64,000 bases of DNA, from positions 2,542,001 to 2,606,000 of the forward strand of contig NZ_CP072827.1 of NCBI RefSeq assembly GCF_017916255.1. The letters are read 5' to 3'. The DNA comes from Streptomyces mobaraensis NBRC 13819 = DSM 40847 (GTDB taxonomy: Bacteria > Actinomycetota > Actinomycetes > Streptomycetales > Streptomycetaceae). The notes under the pieces are model-generated. The model was not told the DNA's origin. It saw only the letters and a list, made by a program, of their open reading frames with translations, and ran no database searches. The position numbers were made by a program, and so were the translations under genes. Below, piece after piece: positions 55,186 through 63,832 of the stretch (the first letter of the stretch is position 1; every line of letters begins with the position of its first letter).

Positions 55186-55488
55186 GCCTGCCTCCAGAGG
55201 ACGGCGGGGACGGCGCCGCACCGGCCGGCGCGGGGTCGCTCGGCGGCCGGCACGGTGCTCCCCGGTGACGGCCGGGACGGTGTCAGCTTACTGACGGCGA
55301 CGGCACGCTGACGGGGCTTTGGCTCATTCCGGCCACCGGCCGTCAGCAGCACGTCCGCACCGCCACCGCAACCCCCGGGCCGGGCAATACCGGCAGTTCG
55401 GTCACCCGCGTTGACACGTTCCGCCCCTGGTGATGGGCTCATCGCTCACATCACCACCACGACGTACGGCAGCGGGGCGAGGAGAAGC
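55186..55488. other. Divergent promoter region, malQ / hexosaminidase
   Basis: 303 bases. A TTGACA hexamer at 55411-55416 could be a -35 element for the hexosaminidase gene, though the -10 is not obvious. I find no DasR-type (ACTGGTCTAGACCACT-like) site. No gene. Confidence 0.45.
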
Positions 55489-58400
55489 GTGCGGTTCCAG
55501 GGCGACGACCCCTCGTACGGCGATCGGGGCTCCGAGCGCCACGTCCGGGCGGCCTCTGACCGGCCCTTTGACCGGCCCGCGGGACGGCCCGGCCGGGCGC
55601 TCGGCACCGGCCGGTTCGGTGGCCCGTACGCCGTCCGGCCGCGCCGCGCCGGGGTGACCGTCCTGGCCGTCGCGCTCCTCGGCGGACTGCTCGGCACCGC
55701 CCCCGTGGTCGCCGCGCCCGCGGAACCCGCCGCTCCGGCGGCGGGCAGCCCCGACACCGCCGACCCGGAGGCGACCGACGCGCTGCCACCGGTCTGGCCG
55801 CGCCCACAGGCGGCCCGCGCCCAGGGCGCGCCGGTGCCGGTGGGCACCGAGGTCACCCTGATGGCCGAACCGGGCGCGGACCCGTACGCCCTGACGGCGC
55901 TGCGGGAGATCCTGCGCGGCGCGGGGGCCCGGACGGTCGTGGACGCGCAGCCCGGCGGCACTCCGCCGCCGCGCGGACTCATCGTGTACGCGGGCGGCCG
56001 GCAGGCCGAGGAGGCGCTGCGCACGCTCGGCGCCCCGGCCGCCGGCGACCTGCCCAAGGGCGGCTACCGGCTGGCGTCCGGGCAGCTCGACGGCCGGCCG
56101 GCGGTGGCGCTGGCGGGAGTCGACGACGACGGCCTGTTCCACGCGGCGCAGACGCTGCGCCAGCTGGTGGTGCGGCGGGACGGCGGGACGGCCTTCGCCG
56201 GGGCCGTGGTCCGCGACTGGCCGGTGACGGCGGTGCGCGGGATCACCGAGGGGTTCTACGGGCAGCCGTGGTCGACGCCGCAGCGCCTCGCCCAACTGGA
56301 CTTCATGGGCCGGACGAAGCTGAACCGGTACCTGTACGCGCCGGGCGACGACCCGTACCGCCAGGCGAAGTGGCGCGATCCGTACCCCGCCGACCGGCGT
56401 GAGGAGTTCCGCGCGCTGGCGGACCGGGCCCGGCGCAACCATGTGACGCTGGGCTGGGCGGTGGCGCCCGGGCAGGCCATGTGCTTCTCGTCGGAGGAGG
56501 ACCTGCGGGCGCTGAAGCGCAAGGTGGACGCGATGTGGGCGCTGGGCGTCCGGGCGTTCCAGCTCCAGTTCCAGGACGTCAGCTACAGCGAGTGGCACTG
56601 CGGGGCCGACCGGGACGCCTTCGGTTCGGGGCCGAAGGCCGCGGCGGAGGCGCAGGCGAAGGTGGCGGGGGCGCTGTCCCGGCACCTGGCGGCGAAGGGC
56701 GGGGCGGCGGCGCCGCTGTCCCTGCTGCCCACCGAGTACTTCCAGGACGGCCGGACGGCCTTCCGGCGGGCGCTCGCCGACCGGCTCGACCCGCGCGTCG
56801 AGGTGGCCTGGACGGGCGTGGGCGTGGTCCCGCGGACCATCACCGGCGCCGAACTGTCCGCCGCCCGCGCGGCGTTCGGCCACCAGCTCGTCACCATGGA
56901 CAACTATCCGGTGAACGACTTCGCGCAGGACCGTATCTTCCTCGGCCCCTACACCGGGCGGGAGCCGGCCGTCGCCGTCGGCTCGGCCGCCCTGCTCGCC
57001 AACGCGTCGGCACAGCCCACCGCGTCGCGCATCCCCCTGTTCACCACCGCCGACTACGCCTGGAACCCGCGCGGCTACCGCCCCGAGGAGTCCTGGAAGG
57101 CCGCGGTCGACGACCTCGCGGGCGCCGATCCGAAGGCCCGCGAGGCGCTGCGGGCGCTGGCCGGGAACGACGCGTCGTCCGTCCTCGGCGGCGAGGAGTC
57201 GGCCTATCTGCGCCCCCTGATGGACGACTTCTGGACGGCGCTCTCCGGCACGGACGCCGACCGGCTGAAGACGGCGGCGGACAGGCTGCGCGCCGCCTTC
57301 CGCACCATGGCGGACGCGCCCGGCCTGCTGACGGACGCCCTGGGCACCGAGGTACGGCCGTGGGTGCGGCAGTTGGCCCGGCACGGCGAGGCCGGGCTGC
57401 GGGCCGTCGACATGCTCACCGCGCAGGCGCGCGGCGACGGCGCGGACGCCTGGCGCGCGGAGCTCGACGTGCTGCGGCTGCGCGACCGGATCACCTCCGA
57501 ACGGGTGACCGTGGGCGCCGGCGTGCTGACGCCCTTCCTCCAGCAGGCCCTCGCCCGCGCCAACGGCTGGCTCGGCGTCGACCGTCCGCTGCGCACGTCC
57601 GGCGCGGCCACCGACGGCGACCCGGCGACGACCGTCCCGGCGCCGGCGGACGGCCCGCTGACCGTGCGGCTGCGCGAGCCCCACCCGATGACCGCCGTCA
57701 CCGTGCTCACCGCCGCCGCTCCCGGCGCACGCGGCACGGTCGAGGCGCACACCCCCGACAAGGGCTGGCAGCCGCTGGGCCCCCTCTCGGCCGGCGGCTG
57801 GACGCAGCTGCCCGGCAAGGGCGTCCGGGCCGACGCCCTGCGGCTGGTCTGGTCGGGTCCCGCCCGCCCGGCCGCGGTCCACGAGATCACCCCGTGGTTC
57901 GCGGACACCGCCGCCACCCACTTCGAGCTCACCCACGCGGAGGCGACGGCCGAGGCGGGCGGGGCGCCCGCGGTCGTCGAGGCCCGTGTGATCAACCAAC
58001 GGCCGGGAACGGTCAAGCAGAAGCTGACCGTCCGCGCGCCCAAGGGCGTCACCGTCAAGGCCCCCGACGAGGTGACGGCCGTCCGCGGCGGCGTGACCAC
58101 CCTGCGCGTCGAACTCTCCGTCCCGGCCGACGCGCCCTCCCGCGCCTTCACCGTCCCGATCCGCCTCGGCGACCAGGAGCGCACGGTGACCGTGCGCGCG
58201 TACCCCGCCGCCGGCGGCCCCGACCTGGCCCGCACCGGCGAGGCCGCCTCCTCCGGCGACGAGGCGTCCGACTACCCGCCCTTCGCCGCCCTGGACGGCA
58301 ACCCCAAGACCCGCTGGTCCTCCCCGCCCGCCGACGACGCCTGGTGGCAACTCCGCCTCCCCCGCCCCACCCGTCTCGGCCGCCTCGTCCTCCACTGGCA

Positions 58401-58620
58401 GGAGGAACTCCACGCCACCCGCTACCGCGTCCAGGTCTCCCCCGACGGCCGCACCTGGCGTGACGCCGCCACGATCACGGACGGCAAGGGCGGCACCGAA
58501 ACGGTGCGCTTCGACGCCCCGGGCACGCGCTTCGTCCGCGTCCAGGGGGTGAAGCGGGCGGCGGAGTCGGCGGGGTACTCGCTGGTGGACGTGGAGGCTT
58601 ACGCGGTGCGGAAGGGGTAG
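55489..58620 (+). CDS. Secreted beta-N-acetylglucosaminidase-like protein, GH84 with C-terminal F5/8-type domain
   Basis: 1043 residues. An internal signal sequence (RRAGVTVLAVALLGGLLGTAPVVAA, about residues 52-76) follows a 50-residue basic leader. Residues about 110-240 fit the GH20b-like N domain, then the GH84 catalytic barrel begins VRGITEGFYGQPWS and contains LQFQDVSYSEWHCGAD, where family members usually have an Asp-Asp pair. The C-terminal 130 residues are an F5/8 type C (CBM32-like) sugar-binding domain (FAALDGNPKTRWSSPPADDA, VQVSPDGRTWRDAA). The GTG at 55489 has AGGAG; the frame is open to 55411. A role in chitin, peptidoglycan or glycan turnover is inferred. Confidence 0.85.
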   Translation: MRFQGDDPSYGDRGSERHVRAASDRPFDRPAGRPGRALGTGRFGGPYAVRPRRAGVTVLAVALLGGLLGTAPVVAAPAEPAAPAAGSPDTADPEATDALPPVWPRPQAARAQGAPVPVGTEVTLMAEPGADPYALTALREILRGAGARTVVDAQPGGTPPPRGLIVYAGGRQAEEALRTLGAPAAGDLPKGGYRLASGQLDGRPAVALAGVDDDGLFHAAQTLRQLVVRRDGGTAFAGAVVRDWPVTAVRGITEGFYGQPWSTPQRLAQLDFMGRTKLNRYLYAPGDDPYRQAKWRDPYPADRREEFRALADRARRNHVTLGWAVAPGQAMCFSSEEDLRALKRKVDAMWALGVRAFQLQFQDVSYSEWHCGADRDAFGSGPKAAAEAQAKVAGALSRHLAAKGGAAAPLSLLPTEYFQDGRTAFRRALADRLDPRVEVAWTGVGVVPRTITGAELSAARAAFGHQLVTMDNYPVNDFAQDRIFLGPYTGREPAVAVGSAALLANASAQPTASRIPLFTTADYAWNPRGYRPEESWKAAVDDLAGADPKAREALRALAGNDASSVLGGEESAYLRPLMDDFWTALSGTDADRLKTAADRLRAAFRTMADAPGLLTDALGTEVRPWVRQLARHGEAGLRAVDMLTAQARGDGADAWRAELDVLRLRDRITSERVTVGAGVLTPFLQQALARANGWLGVDRPLRTSGAATDGDPATTVPAPADGPLTVRLREPHPMTAVTVLTAAAPGARGTVEAHTPDKGWQPLGPLSAGGWTQLPGKGVRADALRLVWSGPARPAAVHEITPWFADTAATHFELTHAEATAEAGGAPAVVEARVINQRPGTVKQKLTVRAPKGVTVKAPDEVTAVRGGVTTLRVELSVPADAPSRAFTVPIRLGDQERTVTVRAYPAAGGPDLARTGEAASSGDEASDYPPFAALDGNPKTRWSSPPADDAWWQLRLPRPTRLGRLVLHWQEELHATRYRVQVSPDGRTWRDAATITDGKGGTETVRFDAPGTRFVRVQGVKRAAESAGYSLVDVEAYAVRKG

Positions 58621-58659
58621 GGCACGGGCGCGGAACCGTCCGATCCCGCGGCACGCATC

Positions 58660-58680
58660 GTTTCACGTGTGAAATGAAAC
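58660..58680. promoter_or_regulatory. Inverted repeat upstream of the VapBC-like pair
   Basis: TTTCAC-GT-GTGAAA (58661-58674) is nested inside GTTTCA-N9-TGAAAC (58660-58680), about 36-57 bases before the antitoxin start. This is a typical place for a VapB operator. Confidence 0.5.
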
Positions 58681-58716
58681 GTCTCACGAAAGAAACGAGC
58701 GCCCTACCCTGGACCC

Positions 58717-58932
58717 ATGACGACACGGGAAGAGCTGCACGACTTGATCGACCGCATCGATCCGGACGAGCTGGCCGCGGTCGCCGCCCTCCTGCACTCT
58801 TACGCCCGGCGTGACACCGCACGGGGAGCGGCAGAGCCGCCGTATCCACGTTCTGTCGGCATCCTTTCCGAGGCGCCGCCGGATCTGTCGGCGCGTGTGG
58901 ACGACTACCTCTCGGACGGCTTCGGGCGCTGA
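58717..58932 (+). CDS. Putative VapB-like antitoxin
   Basis: 71 residues, acidic and mostly helical: LHDLIDRIDPDELAAVAALL at the N terminus and RVDDYLSDGFGR at the C terminus. It has no clear ribbon-helix-helix or AbrB signature, so the antitoxin call rests on its size and its position 12 bases before a PIN-domain gene. The ATG at 58717 lacks a strong ribosome binding site. A nested inverted repeat lies 36 bases upstream. Confidence 0.7.
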   Translation: MTTREELHDLIDRIDPDELAAVAALLHSYARRDTARGAAEPPYPRSVGILSEAPPDLSARVDDYLSDGFGR

Positions 58933-58944
58933 CACAATTCCCCT

Positions 58945-59367
58945 GTGATCGTTGTGGACACGGGCCCGTTGGTGGCCCTCGCCAGCCCCTCCGACGCCGC
59001 GCACGACCGCTGCCGGAACTGGCTCGATTCCCTGCCCACCCGACGCGACCTGCTGGTCCCGGCCACAGTGATCGCCGAGACCTGTTACCTCATCGAACGC
59101 TACGGCGGCCCGCGAGCCGAGGCCGTCTTCCTGGACGACCTGGCGCTGGGCGCGTACGGGACGGTCACCGGCCTCATGCCGGAGGACCTGGAGCGCATGG
59201 CCGACCTCGTCCGCACCTACGCAGACCTTCCCCTGGGCGGAACAGACGCCTCCGTGATCGCCGTGGCCGAGCGCGTCAAGACGGCGAACGTCGCCACGCT
59301 CGACCGCCGGCACTTCACCGTGGTCCGCCCCGCGCACACGAACGCACTCCGCCTCCACCCGTCGTAA
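58945..59367 (+). CDS. VapC-like PIN-domain toxin
   Basis: 140 residues with the PIN ribonuclease core. The acidic residues are in place: Asp5 (VVDTGPLVAL), Glu near 43 (ATVIAETCYLIE), Asp in GGTDASVIAVAE (near 101) and Asp in VATLDRRHFTVV (near 119). VapC proteins cut RNA in a Mg2+-dependent way; the target here is unknown. The GTG at 58945 is the only reasonable start. It forms an operon with the preceding small gene. Confidence 0.88.
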   Translation: MIVVDTGPLVALASPSDAAHDRCRNWLDSLPTRRDLLVPATVIAETCYLIERYGGPRAEAVFLDDLALGAYGTVTGLMPEDLERMADLVRTYADLPLGGTDASVIAVAERVKTANVATLDRRHFTVVRPAHTNALRLHPS

Positions 59368-59393
59368 GGGGGACCGCGCGTACGGCCGCCGCC

Positions 59394-59645
59394 TCACCCC
59401 ACCCGCGCGCCGGGCCTTCCCGCCTGTTCCCTGCTCGGGCGGCGGTAGCCGCAGTTGCAGACCCAGTCGTCGTAGCGCGAGATGGTGCCGTCGTGACCCA
59501 TGTGAATCTCGCGCACCATGGTGCGGTCCATGCAGCGGGTGCACCGCACTCCCTCGCACATGGTCCTGGGGAACCTCTCCTGCTGCGCGGCTTTCTGGTT
59601 CATGTCCGCGATGATGCGCCCAAGTTGGACCGATGGCACCGGCAT
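59394..59645 (-). CDS. Small zinc-knuckle-like protein
   Basis: 83 residues with a CEGVRCTRC cluster near residue 30 and VCNCGYRR near residue 62, which together could bind one zinc ion. The basic C terminus (RRPSREQAGRPGARVG) hints at nucleic-acid binding. The ATG at 59645 has a very good GGGGGAGG ribosome binding site. I do not recognise the family. It is convergent with the PIN-toxin gene, separated by 26 bases. Confidence 0.6.
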   Translation of the reverse strand: MPVPSVQLGRIIADMNQKAAQQERFPRTMCEGVRCTRCMDRTMVREIHMGHDGTISRYDDWVCNCGYRRPSREQAGRPGARVG

Positions 59646-59915
59646 GTGCGACAGCCTCCCCCTAAGTGCGTACTCCCGAACTTCCTTGTCGGCAGGGACC
59701 GTCAGTGATCACGGTGGACGGATGCCGGACCGGCGGGCGGCCTGTCGGAAGGTGAGCCAGGGGTGGGCGCACCCGAATGGAGGCGTCCCGACAGACGTTC
59801 CGAACAGCTGGGCGATCGGGTGGCCTGCTAGGACACTCGGACGCGTGACGTCCGTGATGCGGCGGACGGCGGGCAGCGGGTGCCGCTATCGTGGAAGTGC
59901 TCAGCGGTTGGTCGC

Positions 59916-59940
59916 CGGGGCCTACTGGATATAGGCCCCG
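59916..59940. repeat. Hairpin repeat, copy A
   Basis: CGGGGCCTA (59916-59924) pairs with TAGGCCCCG (59932-59940) around a 7-base loop. Copy B, 98 bases to the right, shares the CGCCGGGGCCTA and TAGGCCCCGT arms. Confidence 0.7.
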
Positions 59941-60013
59941 TAGGTCAGGCGCCAGAGGAAAGTCCGCCACGGGGGACTGCTCCCCGTGACGGACAGGCTG
60001 ACGGATGGATCGC

Positions 60014-60038
60014 CGGGGCCTAATGGTCTTAGGCCCCG
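60014..60038. repeat. Hairpin repeat, copy B
   Basis: CGGGGCCTAA (60014-60023) pairs with TTAGGCCCCG (60029-60038) around a 5-base loop. It ends 5 bases before the stop of the 44-codon gene at 60043 and may be its terminator. Confidence 0.7.
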
Positions 60039-60042
60039 TCGA

Positions 60043-60177
60043 TCACCCCTTGCCGATCACCACCAGGATCAGCGTGGTCACGGCGACGAACAGTTCCACC
60101 CACGGTGTCACCGCCTTCGCCCCACTCCGCACCCGGCGCCAGTCGATCGCGCGTCTCAGCCTCCTATGACGGGCCAT
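60043..60177 (-). CDS. Very small basic membrane protein (44 aa)
   Basis: 44 residues: a basic N terminus (MARHRRLRRAIDWRRVRSGAK) and one membrane helix (WVELFVAVTTLILVVIG). The ATG at 60177 follows AAGGGA at good spacing, and a hairpin lies just after the stop. Its compactness, ribosome binding site and membrane helix support a real gene, but no homologue is recognised. The open frame extends further upstream to 60252. Confidence 0.5.
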   Translation of the reverse strand: MARHRRLRRAIDWRRVRSGAKAVTPWVELFVAVTTLILVVIGKG

Positions 60178-60798
60178 GCAGTCCCTTCCCCTTGGATCGG
60201 AACCCCGCCGACTGCGAGGCTCCACGAGGGGACCTCGGACAGAACGGCACATGGGCCGACCCCGCCCGAGACCCCTGGGTGGGGCCCCGAACGCGGCGAG
60301 CGAGCCGACCCGGAGGAAGGCTCACGAATGGCACGTCAACGCGGCTGAGCCTAGCGCCAACCAAGCGTCGCTCCGGACGAGTTGGGGCGACGGGTGCACA
60401 TTCACCCTTTCGTGGCGGGTGCGAACATTCACGTGAACGGCAGGCGAAGCGTCACCCCCGCCCGAAGCTCGACGCTCGAACCCCGGGCCCGGCCACCCCG
60501 ACTCGCCCTGCGCCGCCCACCTGCGACGATCCGCACACCGCACCCCCGAAGCCCGAGACCCGAGCTTCGGGCCTCGGAACCCGAGCCCTCTTTCCAGGGA
60601 ATGGGTGGTGTGGATTTGAACCCACCCACCCTCCCAACCCCCGCCCGCACACACGCGATTCACTTTCCGCGACCACGTCGCGACGCAGCGCCGCGACCGT
60701 GTACCGTGCCCCGCAGACAACGAAACGGCCCCCGCCGATGCCGCAAACACCGAGCGAGGGCCTGACCATCCAGATCGACCAACCAGAAATGCGATCCC
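60178..60798. other. Gene-free region with several inverted repeats
   Basis: About 620 bases. No frame looks like a real protein. Visible structure includes CCCGAAGC (60545-60552) with GCTTCGGG (60564-60571) and a hairpin at 60603-60631 resembling a tRNA T-arm on the bottom strand. The right end probably carries the promoter of the helix-turn-helix gene. Confidence 0.5.
60603..60631 (-). other. tRNA T-arm-like hairpin
   Basis: On the bottom strand GGGTGG pairs with CCACCC and TGG with CCA, enclosing GTTCAAAT, the sequence typical of a tRNA T-loop. No acceptor, D-arm or anticodon arm can be built around it, so this is not a functional tRNA. It could be the remains of a tRNA-derived attachment site or a chance hairpin. 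Confidence 0.3.
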
Positions 60799-61758
60799 AT
60801 GGCTGTCGTCAATCCTAGCTCCGAAGCGCGCCCGTACACCCCACCCCCACCCCTCCCGCCCCAGCAGCCCCCCATGGCCAGGCCCGGCTACGGCAAGCGC
60901 TCCGCCCCCGGCCAAGCCCCGCGCACCGCACGCGACTTCGGGCATCTACCCGCCCGCGAGGCGTACATCGCCGCGTACCTCGACCGCCTGCCGGACGGCG
61001 CGGCGATGGACCACAAGACGCTCGCCAAGGAACTCCCTTACGGCCAGCAGGCCGTGCGCACGGCGCTGCGCCTCCTCTCCGAGGCGGGTCACCTGCGCGT
61101 CTGCCGGGAACGGGTCAGTGCGGAGCGGACGCAGTGGGTCTCGCGGACGTACTTCTCCCGCACGGCGCGGGACGACGCCTGGTGGTCGGCGTTCCTGCGG
61201 GGCGACGCGCCGCAGGCCACGGACGCGGGTGAGCCCCCGCGCGCGACACCTCCGGCGGACGGGCGCGCAGCCCCCTCCCACCGCTCCCCCGCCCACGACG
61301 TCCTCGCCTCTGTCGGCCACGCCGACCCCCGCATGGCCCTGTCGGCCCACGAGTGCGCGGCGCTGGAACCGCTGGCGGCGGAGTGGCTGGCGCGCGGCGC
61401 GAGCCCGGCGGCGATCAGACACGCGCTGGTCAACGCGCTGCCGGACGTCATCGCCGCCCCGGGTGCGTTCGCCCGCAGACGGCTGACCGACCGGATGCCC
61501 CCGGAGGGCGCCGCGCCCCGCCCGGAGGGGCCCTCACCCCGCCGGATCGCGGAGTGCACGAACTGCCACGTCCCCGGCCCGCCGGAAGCCCTGCCGGGCG
61601 GCCTGTGCCGCGTCTGCCACGGGACGGCCCCGGGCACGGACCCGTCCCCCGAGGCCGAGGACGCCGTCCGCCGCCGGGTGGACGAGCTCCGCGCCGTCGT
61701 CCGCGACCGCCCCAGAACCCCGGCCCGCCCGCCGAAGCCCCGCAGGGGCCGAGGGTGA
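60799..61758 (+). CDS. Helix-turn-helix protein with C-terminal CxxC zinc motif
   Basis: 319 residues. After a proline-rich start (PPPPLPPQQPP), residues about 45-115 form a winged helix (AYLDRLPDGAAMDHKTLAKE, GQQAVRTALRLLSEAGHLRV). A second helical part lies at about 165-230 (ALEPLAAEWLARGASPAAIR). The C-terminal part has CTNCHVPG ... CRVCHG, a pair of CxxC motifs able to bind zinc, then a basic tail (RTPARPPKPRRGRG). Streptomyces genomes carry several such proteins, commonly labelled MarR-like or DNA-binding. The ATG at 60799 lacks an obvious ribosome binding site. Target genes are unknown. Confidence 0.75.
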   Translation: MAVVNPSSEARPYTPPPPLPPQQPPMARPGYGKRSAPGQAPRTARDFGHLPAREAYIAAYLDRLPDGAAMDHKTLAKELPYGQQAVRTALRLLSEAGHLRVCRERVSAERTQWVSRTYFSRTARDDAWWSAFLRGDAPQATDAGEPPRATPPADGRAAPSHRSPAHDVLASVGHADPRMALSAHECAALEPLAAEWLARGASPAAIRHALVNALPDVIAAPGAFARRRLTDRMPPEGAAPRPEGPSPRRIAECTNCHVPGPPEALPGGLCRVCHGTAPGTDPSPEAEDAVRRRVDELRAVVRDRPRTPARPPKPRRGRG

Positions 61759-61812
61759 CGCCCCGGCCCGCCGCCCGAGCGCCGGGCCGGGAACGGAAAT
61801 GGCCCGGTCCTC

Positions 61813-62349
61813 TCAGGCGGAAATGCCGTCGATCCGGGCCATCGCGTCCTCCGCGCCGTATGCCTCCAGGTAAGGCAGCCAGCGCGGATCCCTATGCCCC
61901 GTGCCGATGATCCGCCAGGCGAGGCCGGACGGCGGGGCCGGTTGGTGCCGCAGCCGCCAGCCCAGCTCGGAGACGTGCCGGTCGGCCTTGACATGGTTGC
62001 AGCGGCGGCAGGCGGCCACCACGTTCTCCCAGGCGTGCTGCCCGCCGCGGCTGCGTGGGACGACGTGGTCGACGCTGGTTGCGACGCCACCGCAGTAGGC
62101 GCAGCGCCCGCCGTCACGGGCGAAGAGGGCCCGGCGGGTGAGCGGGACGGGGCCCCGAAAGGGGACCCGCACGAAGCGCTTGAGCCTGACGACGCTGGGT
62201 GCGGGGATGGTACAGCTGGCGCTGTGCAGGTAGGCGCCCGTGTCCTCGAGGCTGATGGCCTTCTCGTTGAGGACGAGTATGAGCGCGCGGCGGAGCGGTA
62301 CGACGCCGAGCGGCTCGTACGACGCATTGAGGACCAGGACATGCGGCAC
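61813..62349 (-). CDS. HNH endonuclease
   Basis: 178 residues starting VPHVLVLNASYEPLGVVPLR at a GTG at 62349 with AAGGAGG upstream. The HNH core is CAYCGGVATSVDHVVPRSRG followed by WENVVAACRRCNHVKADR, with both CxxC zinc pairs and the catalytic His in DHVVPRS. The N-terminal ASYEPLGVVP block marks a widely conserved actinobacterial and cyanobacterial HNH family; its physiological role is not established. It is convergent with the helix-turn-helix gene and divergent from the MscS gene. Confidence 0.92.
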   Translation of the reverse strand: MPHVLVLNASYEPLGVVPLRRALILVLNEKAISLEDTGAYLHSASCTIPAPSVVRLKRFVRVPFRGPVPLTRRALFARDGGRCAYCGGVATSVDHVVPRSRGGQHAWENVVAACRRCNHVKADRHVSELGWRLRHQPAPPSGLAWRIIGTGHRDPRWLPYLEAYGAEDAMARIDGISA

Positions 62350-62607
62350 GGGTGCCTCCTTGTACGCCGGCGGCGCGTGGCTCGCGCCGGGACGATCTCC
62401 TGCAAGTGTCCCCTGGCCCCTGGCCGGTGCGCCACCATCGGCGGGTAACGGGTCACAGGTGTTTTGGAACACACCTCGGTCAACTGCGCGCAGGACCCGT
62501 CCCTTCTCGAACACAACAACGGAAGACCCGCTCTGCCCCGTTAGTGTGGTGATTCTGCCCCTGCCGATGTTCGGCGCCGGGCATGTCCATTACGAAGGGT
62601 TCCCGCT

Positions 62608-63672
62608 GTGTTCTGGTCCGCTGCCCTCGTCGCCGCTGACTCGACGCCCCGTCCCTCGTCCCTCGACGAGGCACAGAAGACCGCCAACGACGCCGCCGGC
62701 TGGCTGGAGGCGAACTGGTCCGTCTGGATCAGCAACGGTCTGCGCATCGTCCTGATCCTCACCATCGCGATCGTGCTGCGCTCGCTCGTCCGCCGGGGGA
62801 TCACCAAGCTCATAGCCCGGATGAACCGCACGGCCCAGGCCGTGGACAACGCCCTGGGCGGCATCCTCGTCAACGCCGAGCGCCGCCGCCAGCGCTCCGA
62901 GGCCATCGGCTCGGTGCTGCGCAGCGTCGCCTCGTTCCTGATCATGGGAACGGCGGCGCTGACAGTGCTGTCCGTCCTGAAGATCAACCTGGCACCGTTG
63001 CTGGCCAGCGCCGGTGTGGCCGGTGTGGCCATCGGTTTCGGCGCCCGCAACCTGGTCACGGACTTCCTGTCCGGTGTCTTCATGATCCTCGAGGACCAGT
63101 ACGGCGTGGGCGACGAGATCGACGCGGGCGTGGCGACGGGCACGGTCGTCGAGGTCGGACTGCGCGTGACCAAGCTCCGGGGCGCGAACGGCGCCATCTG
63201 GTACGTCCGCAACGGCGAGGTCAAGCGGATCGGCAACCTGAGCCAGGGCTGGGCCATGGCCGAGGTGGACGTCACCCTGCGTTACGACGAGGACCTGGAC
63301 CGCGCCCGCCAGGTGATAGGGGAGGTGGGCGAGGAGATGTCCAAGACCGCCCCCTGGGACGAGAAGCTCTGGGAGCCCGTCGAGGTCATGGGACTGGACT
63401 CGGTCTCCCTCGACTCCGTCGTGGTCCGGGTGCAGGCCAAGGCCGCGCCGGGCGAGGCGGCGGCCGTCGCGCGGGAGCTGCGCTGGCGGATCAAGCGGGC
63501 GCTGGACGCGGCGGGCATCCGGATGGGGCCGCCGCCGGCCGCGGCGGACGCGGCGGCGGACGCGGCCGATCCGACCGCCGTCGTGGCGCCGCCGTCCGTG
63601 CTCGCCAATCCGACGTCGCCGCAGGCGTTGGCCACGGCGCCGATACCGCCAGGGGCGACGCTGGGGAAGTGA
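62608..63672 (+). CDS. MscS-type mechanosensitive ion channel
   Basis: 354 residues; opens in response to membrane tension to release solutes on osmotic downshock. Membrane helices lie at about residues 42-62 (LRIVLILTIAIVLRSLV), 110-128 and 132-155. The pore-lining helix has the glycine/alanine pattern ASAGVAGVAIGFGARNLVTDF, followed by SGVFMILEDQYGVGDEID of the beta domain. The C terminus is Ala/Pro-rich. The GTG at 62608 follows GAAGGG. A perfect intrinsic-type hairpin follows the stop. Confidence 0.92.
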   Translation: MFWSAALVAADSTPRPSSLDEAQKTANDAAGWLEANWSVWISNGLRIVLILTIAIVLRSLVRRGITKLIARMNRTAQAVDNALGGILVNAERRRQRSEAIGSVLRSVASFLIMGTAALTVLSVLKINLAPLLASAGVAGVAIGFGARNLVTDFLSGVFMILEDQYGVGDEIDAGVATGTVVEVGLRVTKLRGANGAIWYVRNGEVKRIGNLSQGWAMAEVDVTLRYDEDLDRARQVIGEVGEEMSKTAPWDEKLWEPVEVMGLDSVSLDSVVVRVQAKAAPGEAAAVARELRWRIKRALDAAGIRMGPPPAAADAAADAADPTAVVAPPSVLANPTSPQALATAPIPPGATLGK

Positions 63673-63690
63673 GCCCTGGTCCCGCCCCCC

Positions 63691-63734
63691 TCAAACGCCG
63701 GACGGGCTGGCTGATCAGCCCGTCCGGCGTTTGA
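63691..63734. terminator. Terminator after the MscS gene
   Basis: A perfect 19-base stem (63691-63709 with 63716-63734) with a GCTGAT loop. The TCAAACGCCGGACGGGCTG arm is a hairpin type seen repeatedly in Streptomyces genomes. Confidence 0.9.
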
Positions 63735-63832
63735 GGACGAGCGGCGAAGCCGCGACAAGCGGGGTCCGGGGCGCGGCCCCGGAAGAAACGGTGAGAGGGC
63801 GGGACCGGGGCACAGCCCGCCGCAGGCGCCCC

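Larger units (their letters stand above)
59646..60042. other. Intergenic region with paired hairpins
   Basis: About 400 bases without a convincing gene. It contains two very similar hairpins at 59916-59940 and 60014-60038. The left end should hold the promoter of the zinc-knuckle gene. Open frames crossing it have no family features. Confidence 0.45.

Noticed and set aside
60600..60690. Possible complete tRNA on the bottom strand
   Set aside because: Only a T-loop-like hairpin is present; no anticodon arm, D-arm or matching acceptor stem could be built.
60105..60818. Open frame of 237 codons on the top strand in the gene-free region
   Set aside because: Arg/Pro-rich composition, no ribosome binding site and no recognisable motif; it also crosses several inverted repeats.
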